DNA of 64,000 bases from Arboricoccus pini (GCF_900187945.1 NZ_FYEH01000003.1:1-64000); one strand, 5' to 3'. Counted from the first letter of the stretch, positions 37,402 through 46,873 are shown. The notes: generated by a model from the sequence alone, not told the origin. A program made the numbers and translations.

Positions 37402-38037
37402 TCAGGGGTGAAAGAGGCTGATCTGTTCGGCCTGGAGCGCGTCCCGCACCGAGGGACGCTCGGCCAGCCTCGCCGCGTAGGCGCTCCAGGCTGGCCGCGT
37501 CGTGCGGTCAATCGTCAGTCCCGCCTTGATGCTCCAGCGATAGAGCACGAGGAACATGGGATCGGCGATGCTGAAAACGCTACCGGCCGCGAAGGCGTTG
37601 GCCGCCAGCCAGTCCTCGATCTCCTTGCCGAACCGCTCCAACCGCTTCAGGCCCGCATCGCGCACTGGCCCAAAATCCGCCTCGCGCTCGACGAAGCGCT
37701 CCGTGCGCCAGAGGCCGGCCACCGCGACTTGGGCAGTGTTGCTCTGCCAGGCCACCCATTCCAGGCATTTGGCCCGCTGGCCCTCGTCCTCCGGCAGCAG
37801 GCGGGCCTGCGGATAGCGAAGCGCCAGGAAGGTCATGATGGCGGCGTTCTCGGTCATGATGCCGCCATCGTAATCCAGTGCTGGCAGCATGCCGCGCGGG
37901 TTGATCGCCTTGAAGGCCGGCTCCTTTTGCGCGCCCTCGGCGGTGGAGACGAGAACGCGCTCGAACGCGGCACCCGTCTCGCGAAGCACGATATGCGAAG
38001 CGAACGAACAGCTGCCGGGACTGTAATAAAGTTTCAA
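37402..38037 (-). CDS. Glutathione S-transferase family protein
   Basis: A 211-residue GST. The N-terminal thioredoxin-like domain starts MKLYYSPGSCSFASHIVLRE; the SPGSCS segment, with Ser and Cys near residues 7-11, is typical of bacterial beta-class enzymes. The glutathione site ALDYDGGIMTENAAIMTFLA follows. The C-terminal helical domain has VAWQSNTAQVAVAGLWRTER and the AGSVFSIADPMFLVLYRW N-capping region. It is convergent with cbtA, with six bases between them. The substrate is unknown. Confidence 0.88.
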   Translation of the reverse strand: MKLYYSPGSCSFASHIVLRETGAAFERVLVSTAEGAQKEPAFKAINPRGMLPALDYDGGIMTENAAIMTFLALRYPQARLLPEDEGQRAKCLEWVAWQSNTAQVAVAGLWRTERFVEREADFGPVRDAGLKRLERFGKEIEDWLAANAFAAGSVFSIADPMFLVLYRWSIKAGLTIDRTTRPAWSAYAARLAERPSVRDALQAEQISLFHP

Positions 38038-38183
38038 GGATTATCTCCCGCATATCGACAATCGACCTTGCATCAAGGACGATAAGCCTCGACACGGCCG
38101 CACAAAGACAGAACGCACGGTGTACGAGCGATCATGCCGTGCCGCCAAGGTCAGTGTCGAGGGAGAGAAGGCTACCGCCCGCC

Positions 38184-40886
38184 ATGTTCGACGACATCAC
38201 CTTCCTTATTTTTCTTGCCCTCGGCCTCCTACTCGTGGGGCCAATTTTCGGCATCGTGGCCCTAGCGCGAGCCAGCGGCCTACGCAACCGGCTGACCATC
38301 CTCGAGCGCGAGGTCGCGGCAATGCGCGCGGGCGGCCCGACACCGCTTCCTGAGCCGGTCCTCGCGCGCGAGGCGGCCAGCCCCCCTCCCAGCGAAACGA
38401 GGGTAGCGGAGCCTCCCTTGCCCAGCGCGACGGAGGAGCCGGACTCATCGCCGCCCGCATCCGAGCCGCCCCCCTCGCCCGAGCCACAGCCTGAGCCAGC
38501 GCCCTCGATCGAGCCGGCGCCATTCCCGCCTCGCCGGAAGGGCGATCTCGAACGACGCCTGGCGCAGCACTGGCTGGTCTGGCTGGGTGCCGGCACGCTC
38601 TGCCTGGGAGGTATCTTCATGGCGGCCTACGCGGTCGAGGCCGGCTTCCTCGGCCCCTTGGCCCGCCTCGTCCTGGCGACCCTTTTCGGCTTTCTCCTGA
38701 TCGGCCTTGCCCTTCGGACCCGCAAGGGCGAACTGGCGCGCGGCGCCCTCGACCTCGTGCCCGCTGCATTGGCGGCGGGCGGCCTCGTGACGCTCTTTGG
38801 CGCGACGGTCGCCGCACACGCGTTCTACGATTACCTGGCCGCCACCCTGGCTCTTGCCCTCATGGCAGCCGTCTCCCTGGCCGCCATTCTCTTGAGCCTA
38901 CTCTTTGGCCCCTTGACGGCAATTTTGGGCTGCCTCGGCGCTTATACAGCCCCCTTCCTGATCCAGAGTGCCGATACCTCGCTCCTTGGCCTCTCGCTCT
39001 ATCTGGCGGTCGTCGCCATCGTCATGCACAGCCTCTCGCGCTGGGCGGACTGGCGCTGGCTCGCAGCCGAGAACGCCATCCTTGCGCTCGGCACCTGTCT
39101 CGGGCTTTTCATCCTTTTCTACGCCTATGAGGCGGACGGCCAGGGCCCCCTGGCTCTCATTCCGGGCGGCCTCAGCCTCGCCGTCCTGGCGGCGCCCTTG
39201 GCACTCAACCGCAAGCAGGGCCCTGACGCGCATCGTCTCGGGCGCCCGGGACGACTGATCCTCCAGGCGGCATTCCTCCTCTGTATCGTCGTCCTCGTCG
39301 CCGCCTACTATTCCCTTCTACCGCTGTTTTGCCTGACCCTGCCGGTCCTCGTGGCCCTTCTGGTCGCCTGGAGCGGACGGGCAGAGGCCAAGCTGGCCAC
39401 CATCGCCGCCGCCGCCGCCCTCCTGGCAGCCGCCCTCTACCAGATTCCGCCGGACCTCCTCTCGCCGGACGGGATCGAGCCGCCGATCGTGTTCGAGGCC
39501 ACCATCTGGCTGGTACCGGCGGCAGGCGATCTGGCCGTGGCGCTCACGCTCATCAGCGCGGTCTTCGCGCTTGCCGGCTATAGCGCCTCGCGACGACAGG
39601 GTGAGGCCAGCCTCTATTGGGCGGGTCTGGCCGTGGCCGTGCCCCTCCTGGCCCTCGTGATCGCCTGCTGGCGCCTGGAAGGCTTCGGCCCGAGCAGCCT
39701 CCTCAGCCTCGCGGCCCTGGCCCTTGCAGCCTTGGCCCTCCTGGCAGCCAAGGTGACGCCGGACGACCGTGCGGCACGAGCCGCCTGGATCACCGGCGGG
39801 TTCGGCGCGCTGGCCCTGGGCGCCGCCTTCATCCTGCGCGAGGAATGGCTCCTCGTGGCACTCTCGGCCCTCCTGCCTATCCTGGCCTATGTGGCCGGCC
39901 GGCTCGACGTGCCGGCCCTACGCCGCCCCGCCATGGCCTTGACGTTGGCCATCCTCGCGGCCGCCGCCTGGATCCTCAATACCAACCTCTATGGCGGACT
40001 GGGTTGGTTCTGGGCCCTCTATGGCCTGGGCGTGCCCCTGGCCCTGGTCTTTACCGCACGGCGTCTCTTTGCCGCTGTCCGCATCGACCTTCTGGTCGAG
40101 CTCCTGGACGCCGCGATCCTCCTCCTCTGGCTGCTCTTCGTCACCTACGCGACGCGCACCCTGATCGGCCAACCCGGGATGGAGCTGGGTCTGGCCGAGG
40201 CAGGCCTCCAGGTCAGCGTCTGGCTGGCCGGCGCCCTGGCCCTTTTGCGCCTCAAGGACATGGCCGAGGGACGCCATGTCCTGGCCTATGCCTGGCGCAT
40301 CAAGCTGACCCTGGCAGCCGCCGAGTTCGCCATCGTCTGCCTCTATCTCGAAAATCCGCTGCTCACGGGCCAACCGATCCTGGGCTGGCCGATCTTGAAC
40401 GTCCTGGCCCTGGCCTACCTGCTGCCGGCCCTCCTGACCGCTGGCATCGCCCGCGCCCTTCGCCGCCGCGAGCATCATCGTCCGGCCGTCCTGGCCGGAG
40501 CGCTCGCCATCCTTGTGGGGCTTTTCTGGATCGCACTCGAGGTCAAGCGCAGCATAGGCGGCCCGGAGCTGGCGTCGCAGTGGGGCCCGGACGAGCAACT
40601 GGCGCTCTCGCTTGCCTGGCTGCTCCTCTCGGGGGTCCTCCTTCTGATCGGCATCTGGCGGCGCGACCGGACGATCCGGGCCGGAGCGCTCGCGGTCGCC
40701 TGCCTCGCTATCGGCAAGGCCTTCCTCTTCGATCTCTCGGAGCTGGAGGGCCTCTACCGCGCGGCATCCTTCGTCGGCCTGGGCCTGGCCTTGATCGGCA
40801 TTGGCTGGCTTTATGGCCGCTTTGTCACCACCCTGCCTTTCGCGCCCGGCAAGCAGCAGGACCCTGGAAGCGAGGAACAGCCATGA
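38184..40886 (+). CDS. DUF2339 polytopic membrane protein
   Basis: A 900-residue inner-membrane protein of the DUF2339 family with more than 20 predicted helices. After an N-terminal helix (TFLIFLALGLLLVGPIFGIV) and a coiled segment (LRNRLTILEREVAAMRAGG), there is a Pro/Glu/Ser-rich linker (about residues 65-115). The membrane core starts LAQHWLVWLGAGTLCLGGIF. The final part has LAVACLAIGKAFLFDLSELE and GLYRAASFVGLGLALIGIGW, typical family features. I chose ATG 38184; an in-frame ATG 45 bases upstream has weaker character. The next gene overlaps by ATGA. The function is unknown. Confidence 0.85.
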   Translation: MFDDITFLIFLALGLLLVGPIFGIVALARASGLRNRLTILEREVAAMRAGGPTPLPEPVLAREAASPPPSETRVAEPPLPSATEEPDSSPPASEPPPSPEPQPEPAPSIEPAPFPPRRKGDLERRLAQHWLVWLGAGTLCLGGIFMAAYAVEAGFLGPLARLVLATLFGFLLIGLALRTRKGELARGALDLVPAALAAGGLVTLFGATVAAHAFYDYLAATLALALMAAVSLAAILLSLLFGPLTAILGCLGAYTAPFLIQSADTSLLGLSLYLAVVAIVMHSLSRWADWRWLAAENAILALGTCLGLFILFYAYEADGQGPLALIPGGLSLAVLAAPLALNRKQGPDAHRLGRPGRLILQAAFLLCIVVLVAAYYSLLPLFCLTLPVLVALLVAWSGRAEAKLATIAAAAALLAAALYQIPPDLLSPDGIEPPIVFEATIWLVPAAGDLAVALTLISAVFALAGYSASRRQGEASLYWAGLAVAVPLLALVIACWRLEGFGPSSLLSLAALALAALALLAAKVTPDDRAARAAWITGGFGALALGAAFILREEWLLVALSALLPILAYVAGRLDVPALRRPAMALTLAILAAAAWILNTNLYGGLGWFWALYGLGVPLALVFTARRLFAAVRIDLLVELLDAAILLLWLLFVTYATRTLIGQPGMELGLAEAGLQVSVWLAGALALLRLKDMAEGRHVLAYAWRIKLTLAAAEFAIVCLYLENPLLTGQPILGWPILNVLALAYLLPALLTAGIARALRRREHHRPAVLAGALAILVGLFWIALEVKRSIGGPELASQWGPDEQLALSLAWLLLSGVLLLIGIWRRDRTIRAGALAVACLAIGKAFLFDLSELEGLYRAASFVGLGLALIGIGWLYGRFVTTLPFAPGKQQDPGSEEQP

Positions 40887-42613
40887 TGTCTCCCTCGAGG
40901 CTGGCTGGCTGGATCGACCAGGCAACGGGCCAAGCGCCCCTCGACCTTCTGATCACCAACGCTCGGCTGCTCAACACGGCCACGGGTGCAATCCAGGAAG
41001 CGGCGATCGCGATCGGGGGCGAGCGGATCGTCGGGCTAGACCTCGGTGATCCAGGCGGAGCCCGCTTCGCGGCCGCGCGAACCCTGGACGCGGCCGGCCG
41101 CTACGCCGTGCCAGGCTTCATCGACACGCATCTGCACATCGAAAGCTCGATGGTAACGCCCGACCAGTTCGAGCGTGCCGTCCTGCCGCGCGGCACCACC
41201 ACGGCCATCTGCGATCCGCACGAGATCGCCAATGTCGCCGGCGCCGCCGGCATCAGCTACTTTCTTGCCGCCGCGCGCACGCTGCGCATGACGCTCAAGG
41301 TCAATCTCAGTTCCTGCGTGCCAGCCACGGCCCTGGAAACGGCGGGTGCGCGCCTGGACGTCGACGACCTCCTGGCACTCAAGGACGATCCGGCCGTCCT
41401 CGGCCTCGCCGAGATGATGAATTTCCCCGGCGTCCTCGCCAAGGAGCCGGCCGTCCTGGCCAAGCTCGCGGCCTTCGCGGGTGACCATATTGACGGCCAT
41501 GCGCCTCTTTTGCGCGGTCCCGCCCTGGACGCCTATCTGGCAGCCGGCATCCTTACCGACCATGAATGCACCAGCTTTGCGGAAGCCTGGGAAAAGCTCG
41601 AGAAAGGCATGGCGATCTTGATGCGCGAGGGCTCGGTCGCCAAGAATGTCAAGGCGCTGGCGCCGTTGATCGGGCCCGACACCTGGCAGCGCCTGGCTTT
41701 TTGCACCGACGACCGCAACCCTCTCGAAATCGCCCATGAGGGCCATATCGATTATGCGCTCCGCCTCGCGATTGATGCGGGCGCGCCGCTCATTCCGGCC
41801 TACCGGGCAGCGACACTCGGTGCAGCCATGATCATGAAGCTCGAGGATCGCGGCCTGATCGGCCCCGGCAAGCGCGCCGACATCCTCCTGATCCGCCGAC
41901 TGGAGGACGTCGACGTCGAGGCGGTGGTCTGCGGCGGCAGCCTCGTCGAGCCAGACTTCTTCGCGGACCGCGACAAGGTTGCCCCGGTGGGCCTGCACTC
42001 GATCCGCCGGGCCAGGGTCGAGCCCGCCTCCTTCGAGGTGGCCGGCGCCGGCCGGCCCACGCCAATAATCGTCGTCCACGAAGCACAGCTCCTGACGGAT
42101 CGCCTGGAGGCCCTGCTGCCGGAAGCAGCAGGCTGCCGCCAATCCGATCCGAAGGCAGGCATCATGAAGCTCGCCGTCCTTGAGCGGCATGGCAGGAACG
42201 GCAATATTGGCCTGGGTTTCGTTCAAGGCTTCGGCACGCTCAAAGGGGCCATCGCCACGAGCATCGGCCATGACAGCCACAACATCACTGTCATCAGCGG
42301 CAACGAGCAGGACATGGCCTTGGCGGTCAATCGCTTGATCGAGATCGAGGGTGGCAGCGTAGTCGTCGAGCAAGCGAACGTCCTGGCCGAGTTACGGCTG
42401 CCGATCGCCGGCTTGATGAGCGACCGGCCGCTGGAAGCGGTCAGCCAGGACCTCGCGGCACTGCGCGCGGCGGCGCTGCGTATCGGCTGCAGCCTGGCCG
42501 AGCCGGTCCTGCAACTGGCCTTCCTTCCCTTGCCCGTCATTCCGCATCTCAAGCTCACCGACATGGGCCTGGTCGCCACCGAGGGCGACGGGCTGAAGCT
42601 GATCGAGCTTTGA
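40883..42613 (+). CDS. ade: Adenine deaminase
   Basis: A 576-residue adenine deaminase of the amidohydrolase superfamily. It converts adenine to hypoxanthine in purine salvage, in the cytosol. The metal-binding GFIDTHLHIESSMVTPDQFE, then PHEIANVAG, GDHIDGHAPLL, LTDHECTSFAEAWEKLE and FCTDDRNPLEIAHEGHID are all present. The C-terminal domain has GNIGLGFVQGFGTLKGAIA and TSIGHDSHNI. The ATG at 40883 overlaps the DUF2339 stop. The same frame is open through much of that upstream gene, but with shadow composition. Length matches the family (about 570-600). Confidence 0.92.
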   Translation: MMSPSRLAGWIDQATGQAPLDLLITNARLLNTATGAIQEAAIAIGGERIVGLDLGDPGGARFAAARTLDAAGRYAVPGFIDTHLHIESSMVTPDQFERAVLPRGTTTAICDPHEIANVAGAAGISYFLAAARTLRMTLKVNLSSCVPATALETAGARLDVDDLLALKDDPAVLGLAEMMNFPGVLAKEPAVLAKLAAFAGDHIDGHAPLLRGPALDAYLAAGILTDHECTSFAEAWEKLEKGMAILMREGSVAKNVKALAPLIGPDTWQRLAFCTDDRNPLEIAHEGHIDYALRLAIDAGAPLIPAYRAATLGAAMIMKLEDRGLIGPGKRADILLIRRLEDVDVEAVVCGGSLVEPDFFADRDKVAPVGLHSIRRARVEPASFEVAGAGRPTPIIVVHEAQLLTDRLEALLPEAAGCRQSDPKAGIMKLAVLERHGRNGNIGLGFVQGFGTLKGAIATSIGHDSHNITVISGNEQDMALAVNRLIEIEGGSVVVEQANVLAELRLPIAGLMSDRPLEAVSQDLAALRAAALRIGCSLAEPVLQLAFLPLPVIPHLKLTDMGLVATEGDGLKLIEL

Positions 42614-43305
42614 GGCGGCCTGTCCGTGCGGCGTTGCTTTCCGCCTTCCTTACGGTTCTGTTCATGGCGGGCAGTCGCGTGACGGAGGCCGCCCAGCCGG
42701 TCTGGCCGGATACCAGAACCGCCCGCCTGGAGGCCTTGGTTCTTCTCGAGACGCTGAATGCCGATCTCCTCAGCCACGACAGCGCCACCTTGACGCTGGA
42801 TCGGTGGTGCAAGGCGCATGGCCTGGGACAGCCGGCGGTCATCGTCGCCGACCGGGTGCGGGACGAAGACAAGCCCGCCGACGATGCCGTCCGTGCCCGT
42901 CTGGGCGTCGGGCCGACCGAGACCGTCGGCTATCGCCGCGTCCGCCTGCGCTGCGGCCAGCGCGTCCTTTCCCTGGCCGACAACTGGTATGTGCCAGCCC
43001 GCCTCTCGCCCGAGATGAACGAGGTGCTGGCGACGACCGACACGGCCTTCGGTCGCGCCGTCCAGGGGCTGCATTTCCAGCGCCACACCCTCTCGGCCGA
43101 TCTTCTCTGGCAGCCTTTGCCGGCCGGCTGGGAGATGGCGCCCCTGCCCGCATCCGTGCCGCCCGCGAGCACCACGCTGGCCATCCCCGACATGCTGATC
43201 CGCCACCAGGCCGTCCTCACCTTGCCGGACGGCACACCCTTCAGCCTGGTGGTCGAGACCTACACCCGCGACGTCCTGGCCTTCCCGCCCCCTCCGGCCC
43301 CCTGA
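42610..43305 (+). CDS. Exported protein, possibly chorismate-lyase-like fold
   Basis: A 231-residue protein with an N-terminal signal (RAALLSAFLTVLFMAGS, cleavage near TEAA). The mature part has a UTRA/chorismate-lyase-like pattern (ALVLLETLNADLLSHDSATL, VGYRRVRLRCGQRVLSLADN, then NWYVPARLSPEMNEVL and GTPFSLVVETYTRDVLAF). Sequence similarity is weak, so the fold is a guess. The frame starts at TTG 42610, overlapping the adenine deaminase stop (TTGA); a TTG at 42634 or ATG at 42664 are alternatives. The short distance implies co-transcription with ade. The gene's 3' end overlaps a strong terminator. Confidence 0.6.
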   Translation: MRRPVRAALLSAFLTVLFMAGSRVTEAAQPVWPDTRTARLEALVLLETLNADLLSHDSATLTLDRWCKAHGLGQPAVIVADRVRDEDKPADDAVRARLGVGPTETVGYRRVRLRCGQRVLSLADNWYVPARLSPEMNEVLATTDTAFGRAVQGLHFQRHTLSADLLWQPLPAGWEMAPLPASVPPASTTLAIPDMLIRHQAVLTLPDGTPFSLVVETYTRDVLAFPPPPAP

Positions 43306-43324
43306 TGGGGGCGGAAGTTTTTTT
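43281..43324 (+). terminator. Intrinsic terminator after the ade operon
   Basis: CTTCCCGCCCCC (43281) pairs with GGGGGCGGAAG (43307-43317) with one bulged C, followed at once by seven T residues. The hairpin includes the end of the coding sequence and its stop codon. It is a classical rho-independent terminator. Confidence 0.9.
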
Positions 43325-43406
43325 AGGGCTACCGCGCTGGCGCACTGCTTGACCCGGGTTTGCGGGGTTACGGTGCTGCGCGCTGCTTCCTTGAGCCGGG
43401 GGCTGG

Positions 43407-44162
43407 CTACGGCGCGGTTGACTGGTCCTGGTTGGAGGGGGTCGAGCTGGCCGGAGCCTGCCCGGTCTGGGCGGGATCGCCGGTCGTCTGGCCCTGGCCG
43501 GAGGGAGTGGACGCCGTTGCGGACGTAGGCGAAGTCGTTGGACTGGTCGGCGGCGAGGATGGCGACGCATTGGCGCCATCGGATGCTGCCGGAGCCGCCT
43601 GTACGGGTGCCGCGGCCGGCGCCGGAGCGGCCAATGTGGCCGGTGCGTGCTCGAGGCCCTTGGCTGCTTCGGCCTTGGGCGGCGGGGGCGGCTCGGCGAT
43701 CGTCACGGTGTAGTCCGGCACGATGCGCGCCTGGTTGCCACCGATGAGGAGGACGCGCTGGCCAATATTCAAGGGCTTGTCGTCCTTTTGGACGACCGAC
43801 ATCAGGCTGCCGTCGGGCTTCCTGATGATATACTCGAACGCTTCGGTATTGCCGGTCGCCTTTTCGACGCCGCTGCCGATCAGGCCGCCCACGAGCGTTC
43901 CGCCCACAGCACCCAGGGCCGTGGCCATGGTGCTCTGCGAGCCGGCGGCACCGCCGACGATGCCGCCGGCGGCCCCACCCGTCACCGTGCCGGTCGTGCC
44001 ATCGGGTCGGATGATGATCTGCCGGTAGCCGACGATCACGCCCTGATCGACCTTGTTGGCCTGCTGGACCGCGTTGACCGCATAGTCGTTCGGCGAATAG
44101 GAGGGCCGACAGGCCGCCAACGCGCCGACGGCCACCAGTCCCAGGCATGCGAGCTTGCGCAT
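43407..44162 (-). CDS. Outer-membrane lipoprotein, SlyB/Pcp-like
   Basis: A 251-residue lipoprotein. The signal peptide MRKLACLGLVAVGALAAC ends in a lipobox (ALAAC), so Cys18 should be lipidated. The core has a glycine-rich glycine-zipper stretch (VTGGAAGGIVGGAAGSQSTM, then GGTLVGGLIGSGVEKA) and ends with the SlyB-type KPLNIGQRVLLIGG and ARIVPDY region. A Pro/Ala/Ser/Thr-rich C-terminal tail of about 85 residues is unusual for the family. I chose ATG 44162 over 44189 because the signal begins there. Function: probably envelope integrity, by family. Confidence 0.82.
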   Translation of the reverse strand: MRKLACLGLVAVGALAACRPSYSPNDYAVNAVQQANKVDQGVIVGYRQIIIRPDGTTGTVTGGAAGGIVGGAAGSQSTMATALGAVGGTLVGGLIGSGVEKATGNTEAFEYIIRKPDGSLMSVVQKDDKPLNIGQRVLLIGGNQARIVPDYTVTIAEPPPPPKAEAAKGLEHAPATLAAPAPAAAPVQAAPAASDGANASPSSPPTSPTTSPTSATASTPSGQGQTTGDPAQTGQAPASSTPSNQDQSTAP

Positions 44163-44303
44163 CTTAACCAAAGGCTCACCTGTTCCCATTCAAGCGCGCT
44201 CTAGATAATGCCTTCGCCACCCGATGTCGACGCCACCCGCGCAATGGCCGAAGCCGCCCTGCCCGGCTCAAGCAGCCCAAAGGGCGGCAGCCTGCAAAGA
44301 CTC

Positions 44304-44336
44304 GCTAAAGAGGTCGAGACGCTCGACCTCTTTAGC
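44304..44336. terminator. 15-bp perfect inverted repeat at the end of a lipoprotein gene
   Basis: GCTAAAGAGGTCGAG (44304-44318) and CTCGACCTCTTTAGC (44322-44336) are perfect arms around a 3-base loop. The right arm contains the TAA stop of the minus-strand gene at 44332. It would form a very stable hairpin in transcripts of that gene, but only TCTTTG, not a true U-tract, follows. An end-of-transcript hairpin is the best explanation. Confidence 0.6.
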
Positions 44337-44871
44337 GTGCGTCGAAGCGCTGGACGGCCGCGTCCTTTGGCATGTCGATACCGATATAGACCTTCCAGAG
44401 CGGTGCCGTGCCCCTGCCAACGCCGGCAAGCGTCTGCTCGATCATGTCCTGCACCCCGACGGCCTCGCGCGCGCGCGGTGGATTGATGCGGGCCGTGAAG
44501 TCCTGCTTGTCGATGATCTGACCGGCTTCGTTGGCGACGGCGACGAAATAGGGAAAGGTGATCGGCCGGCCGTCATAGGCGGGACCGGCCACGGCAGAGA
44601 GGTCGACGGTCAGCCGGATCAACGTGCCGTCCGAGTTCTGGGCGCAGCCGCCGCCAAACCCAAGAATCGTGGCGCGGTAGACGACCTGCGAGGGATCGCT
44701 CACCTCCGGGATGACACCGACATTGCCAAAGGATGCGCTCTGCGCCCCGCTGACGATGGCGGGTTGCGGGCAGGCGGGCGGCTCCTTCTGCCCGTGCGTG
44801 CAGCCGGCCAGGAGAAGCGGGATCGCCGCAAGGAAGCCTGCCGTGGCGAGCATGCGGCGAATCGTGACCAT
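44332..44871 (-). CDS. Hypothetical lipoprotein
   Basis: A 179-residue predicted lipoprotein. MVTIRRMLATAGFLAAIPLL is followed by a lipobox ending LLLAGC, so the protein should be anchored by Cys25. The mature part is a compact beta-rich domain (SDPSQVVYRATILGFGGGCA, TLIRLTVDLSAVAGPAYDGR, then PFYVAVANEAG-like and APLWKVYIGID). I do not recognise a named family. ATG 44871 begins the signal, and the frame is open further upstream. Its stop lies in a perfect inverted repeat. It is the only gene of its unit. Confidence 0.7.
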   Translation of the reverse strand: MVTIRRMLATAGFLAAIPLLLAGCTHGQKEPPACPQPAIVSGAQSASFGNVGVIPEVSDPSQVVYRATILGFGGGCAQNSDGTLIRLTVDLSAVAGPAYDGRPITFPYFVAVANEAGQIIDKQDFTARINPPRAREAVGVQDMIEQTLAGVGRGTAPLWKVYIGIDMPKDAAVQRFDAR

Positions 44872-45107
44872 GGCGTCTTTTCCGTCCTTTTGTAGGGCCG
44901 CCCGGATGGCGTCGATGGCGATCGGCCTTGAGGGTACCGTCAGGACAGCACCCACCCGGCCATCGCCGAACCTGCCCGGAGTTGCTGCCGTTAGCAACCG
45001 TGCGGCCCGGCAGCAAGGGGGCGAGCTTGCTCTTGCGTTCGGCGCTTGCGCGCCTGCCACAGGCGCCTAGTATCAGGCATTGAACCTGCAACAGCGAATC
45101 GTTCTTG

Positions 45108-46184
45108 ATGGACACGCTCCTGGCCGATCCGAAGCGGATCGGCGACTCCAGCCCACCACCGTCACGGCTGCCAGCCCAGAATGAACGGCTGGCCGCCCTT
45201 GATCTCGGCACAAATAATTGCCGACTGCTGGTGGCTGAGGTGCGGAATGGCGACTTCGTCGTAATCGATAGTTTCTCGCGAATCGTCCGACTGGGCGAGG
45301 GCCTGGCGCATAGCGACCGGCTGAGCAGCGCCGCCATGTCGCGCACGATCGCTGCGCTCAAGGTCTGCGCCCGGATCATCGAGCGCAACCGGGCGACCCA
45401 TGTTCGCTGCGTGACGACCGAGGCCTGCCGCCGCGCCGTCAATGGCGCCGCCTTCATCAGCCGCGTGCAGGGCACTGTCGGCCTGTCCTTTGAGATCCTG
45501 GACCAGGACGAGGAAGCGCGGCTGGCCATGCTAGGCTGCCTGCCGCTGGTCGATTCCAGAGCCGAGCGGCTCTTGATGCTCGATATCGGCGGCGGCAGCA
45601 GCGAGGTCATGTATCTCGACCGCCGCGCCAGTGCCGATGGCCGGCAGCAAGGTCTGACCGCCTCATTGCCGGTGGGCGTTGTGACCTTATCCGAGACCCA
45701 TGCGCAAAGCCCGGCCGAGATGGCGGGTCTGTGGCAGCCCGCTGCCTTCGAGCGGATGGTGGCCGATGTCGCGATGCGGCTCGATCAGGCGACGGCCAGC
45801 TGGCCCGACCTGGACGAAGCCGAAGGCTGGCAGATGCTGGGAACGTCCGGCACGGTGACGACACTGGCCGCCCTGCATCTGGGCCTCAAGCGCTATGATC
45901 GCCGCCGGGTTGACGGCATGTGGCTGAGCTTTGCCGCCATCGACAAGGCGGCTGCGGAACTCCGAGACCTCGACGACCATGCACGTGCCTTGCATCCCTG
46001 CATCGGACAGGGTCGGGCCGATCTCGTCGTCGCTGGCTGCGCCATCCTGGAGGCGATCCGCCGCCGCTGGCCAGTAATGTCGCTCAGGGTCGCCGATCGC
46101 GGCTTGCGCGAGGGCATTCTTGGCACCCTTATGGGTCAGAACCTGCAATCGGCACTGCTGCCGTCGGGCGTGGCCGTCCGATGA
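45108..46184 (+). CDS. Ppx/GppA-family phosphatase
   Basis: A 358-residue protein of the ASKHA phosphatase group that includes exopolyphosphatase (Ppx) and pppGpp phosphatase (GppA). The N-terminal phosphate-binding loop is ALDLGTNNCRLLVAEV; the second loop is LMLDIGGGSSEVMYLD; LGTSGTVTTLAALHLGL and ADLVVAGCAILEAIRR follow. This is the short form without the C-terminal HD domain. It is coupled by ATGA to rlmE, a pairing seen in alphaproteobacteria. Whether polyphosphate or pppGpp is the substrate cannot be read from the sequence. Confidence 0.88.
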   Translation: MDTLLADPKRIGDSSPPPSRLPAQNERLAALDLGTNNCRLLVAEVRNGDFVVIDSFSRIVRLGEGLAHSDRLSSAAMSRTIAALKVCARIIERNRATHVRCVTTEACRRAVNGAAFISRVQGTVGLSFEILDQDEEARLAMLGCLPLVDSRAERLLMLDIGGGSSEVMYLDRRASADGRQQGLTASLPVGVVTLSETHAQSPAEMAGLWQPAAFERMVADVAMRLDQATASWPDLDEAEGWQMLGTSGTVTTLAALHLGLKRYDRRRVDGMWLSFAAIDKAAAELRDLDDHARALHPCIGQGRADLVVAGCAILEAIRRRWPVMSLRVADRGLREGILGTLMGQNLQSALLPSGVAVR

Positions 46185-46837
46185 CCGCCCCGCGCGGCAC
46201 GAAAACGCAGGTCAAGACGGCCGCCAAGCGCAGCCATTCCTCGACCCGCTGGCTGGAGCGCCAGCTGAACGACCCCCTGGTGCACGAGGCCAAGCGCCTC
46301 GGCTATCGCGCACGCTCGGTCTTCAAGCTCGAAGAGCTGGACAAGAAGTTCAAGCTTTTGCGCGCCGGCATGCTTGTGGCCGATCTCGGCGCCGCCCCCG
46401 GCAGTTGGACACAGTACGCGATCGCCAAGGGCTGCAAGGTCGTAGCGATCGACATCCTGCCGATGAGCCCGGTCGCCGGGGCCACCATCATCGAGGGCGA
46501 CTTCCTCGATCCCGCCGTCCAGGACAAGGTGACGCAGGCATTGGGCGGGCCGGTCGACATGGTGCTCTCCGACATCGCCGCCCCGGCTACCGGTACTCGG
46601 GCCGTCGACCGGTTGCGCGCTGAAGCCATGGGCGAGATCGTCCTCGATTATGCGATGGCCTCGCTCAAGCCGGGCGGCCATTGCCTCTTGAAGCTGTTGA
46701 AGGGCTCTGAAGCCACTCTGGTACCGGTGGCGCAAAAGCAATTCGGCGGCTACCGGCTTCTCAAGCCGCAGGCCACTCGGGCCGAATCCTCGGAGATTTA
46801 CCTGCTGGCGACCGGCCGCCGGGACGGAGCCGCTTGA
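46181..46837 (+). CDS. rlmE: 23S rRNA 2'-O-methyltransferase RlmE (FtsJ/RrmJ)
   Basis: A 218-residue rRNA methyltransferase that modifies the 2'-O of the uridine in the ribosomal A-loop. The K-D-K-E catalytic tetrad is visible: Lys49 in RARSVFKLEELDKKF, Asp131 in MVLSDIAAP, Lys171 in CLLKLLKG and Glu205 in AESSEIYLLATG. The SAM-binding loop is VADLGAAPGSWTQYA. A basic N-terminal extension (about 20 residues, KTAAKRSHSSTRWLERQL) is longer than in E. coli. The ATG at 46181 overlaps the Ppx/GppA stop. Confidence 0.93.
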   Translation: MTAPRGTKTQVKTAAKRSHSSTRWLERQLNDPLVHEAKRLGYRARSVFKLEELDKKFKLLRAGMLVADLGAAPGSWTQYAIAKGCKVVAIDILPMSPVAGATIIEGDFLDPAVQDKVTQALGGPVDMVLSDIAAPATGTRAVDRLRAEAMGEIVLDYAMASLKPGGHCLLKLLKGSEATLVPVAQKQFGGYRLLKPQATRAESSEIYLLATGRRDGAA

Positions 46838-46873
46838 GTCTGGCGTTTCATTTGCAGCGCAATCGAGGCTAGC

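Noticed and set aside
39617-40882. A long plus-strand frame upstream of and in frame with the adenine deaminase
   Set aside because: The composition is Arg/Pro/Gly-rich as expected for a shadow of the DUF2339 gene in another frame. The adenine deaminase domain begins at 40883 with an ATGA overlap.
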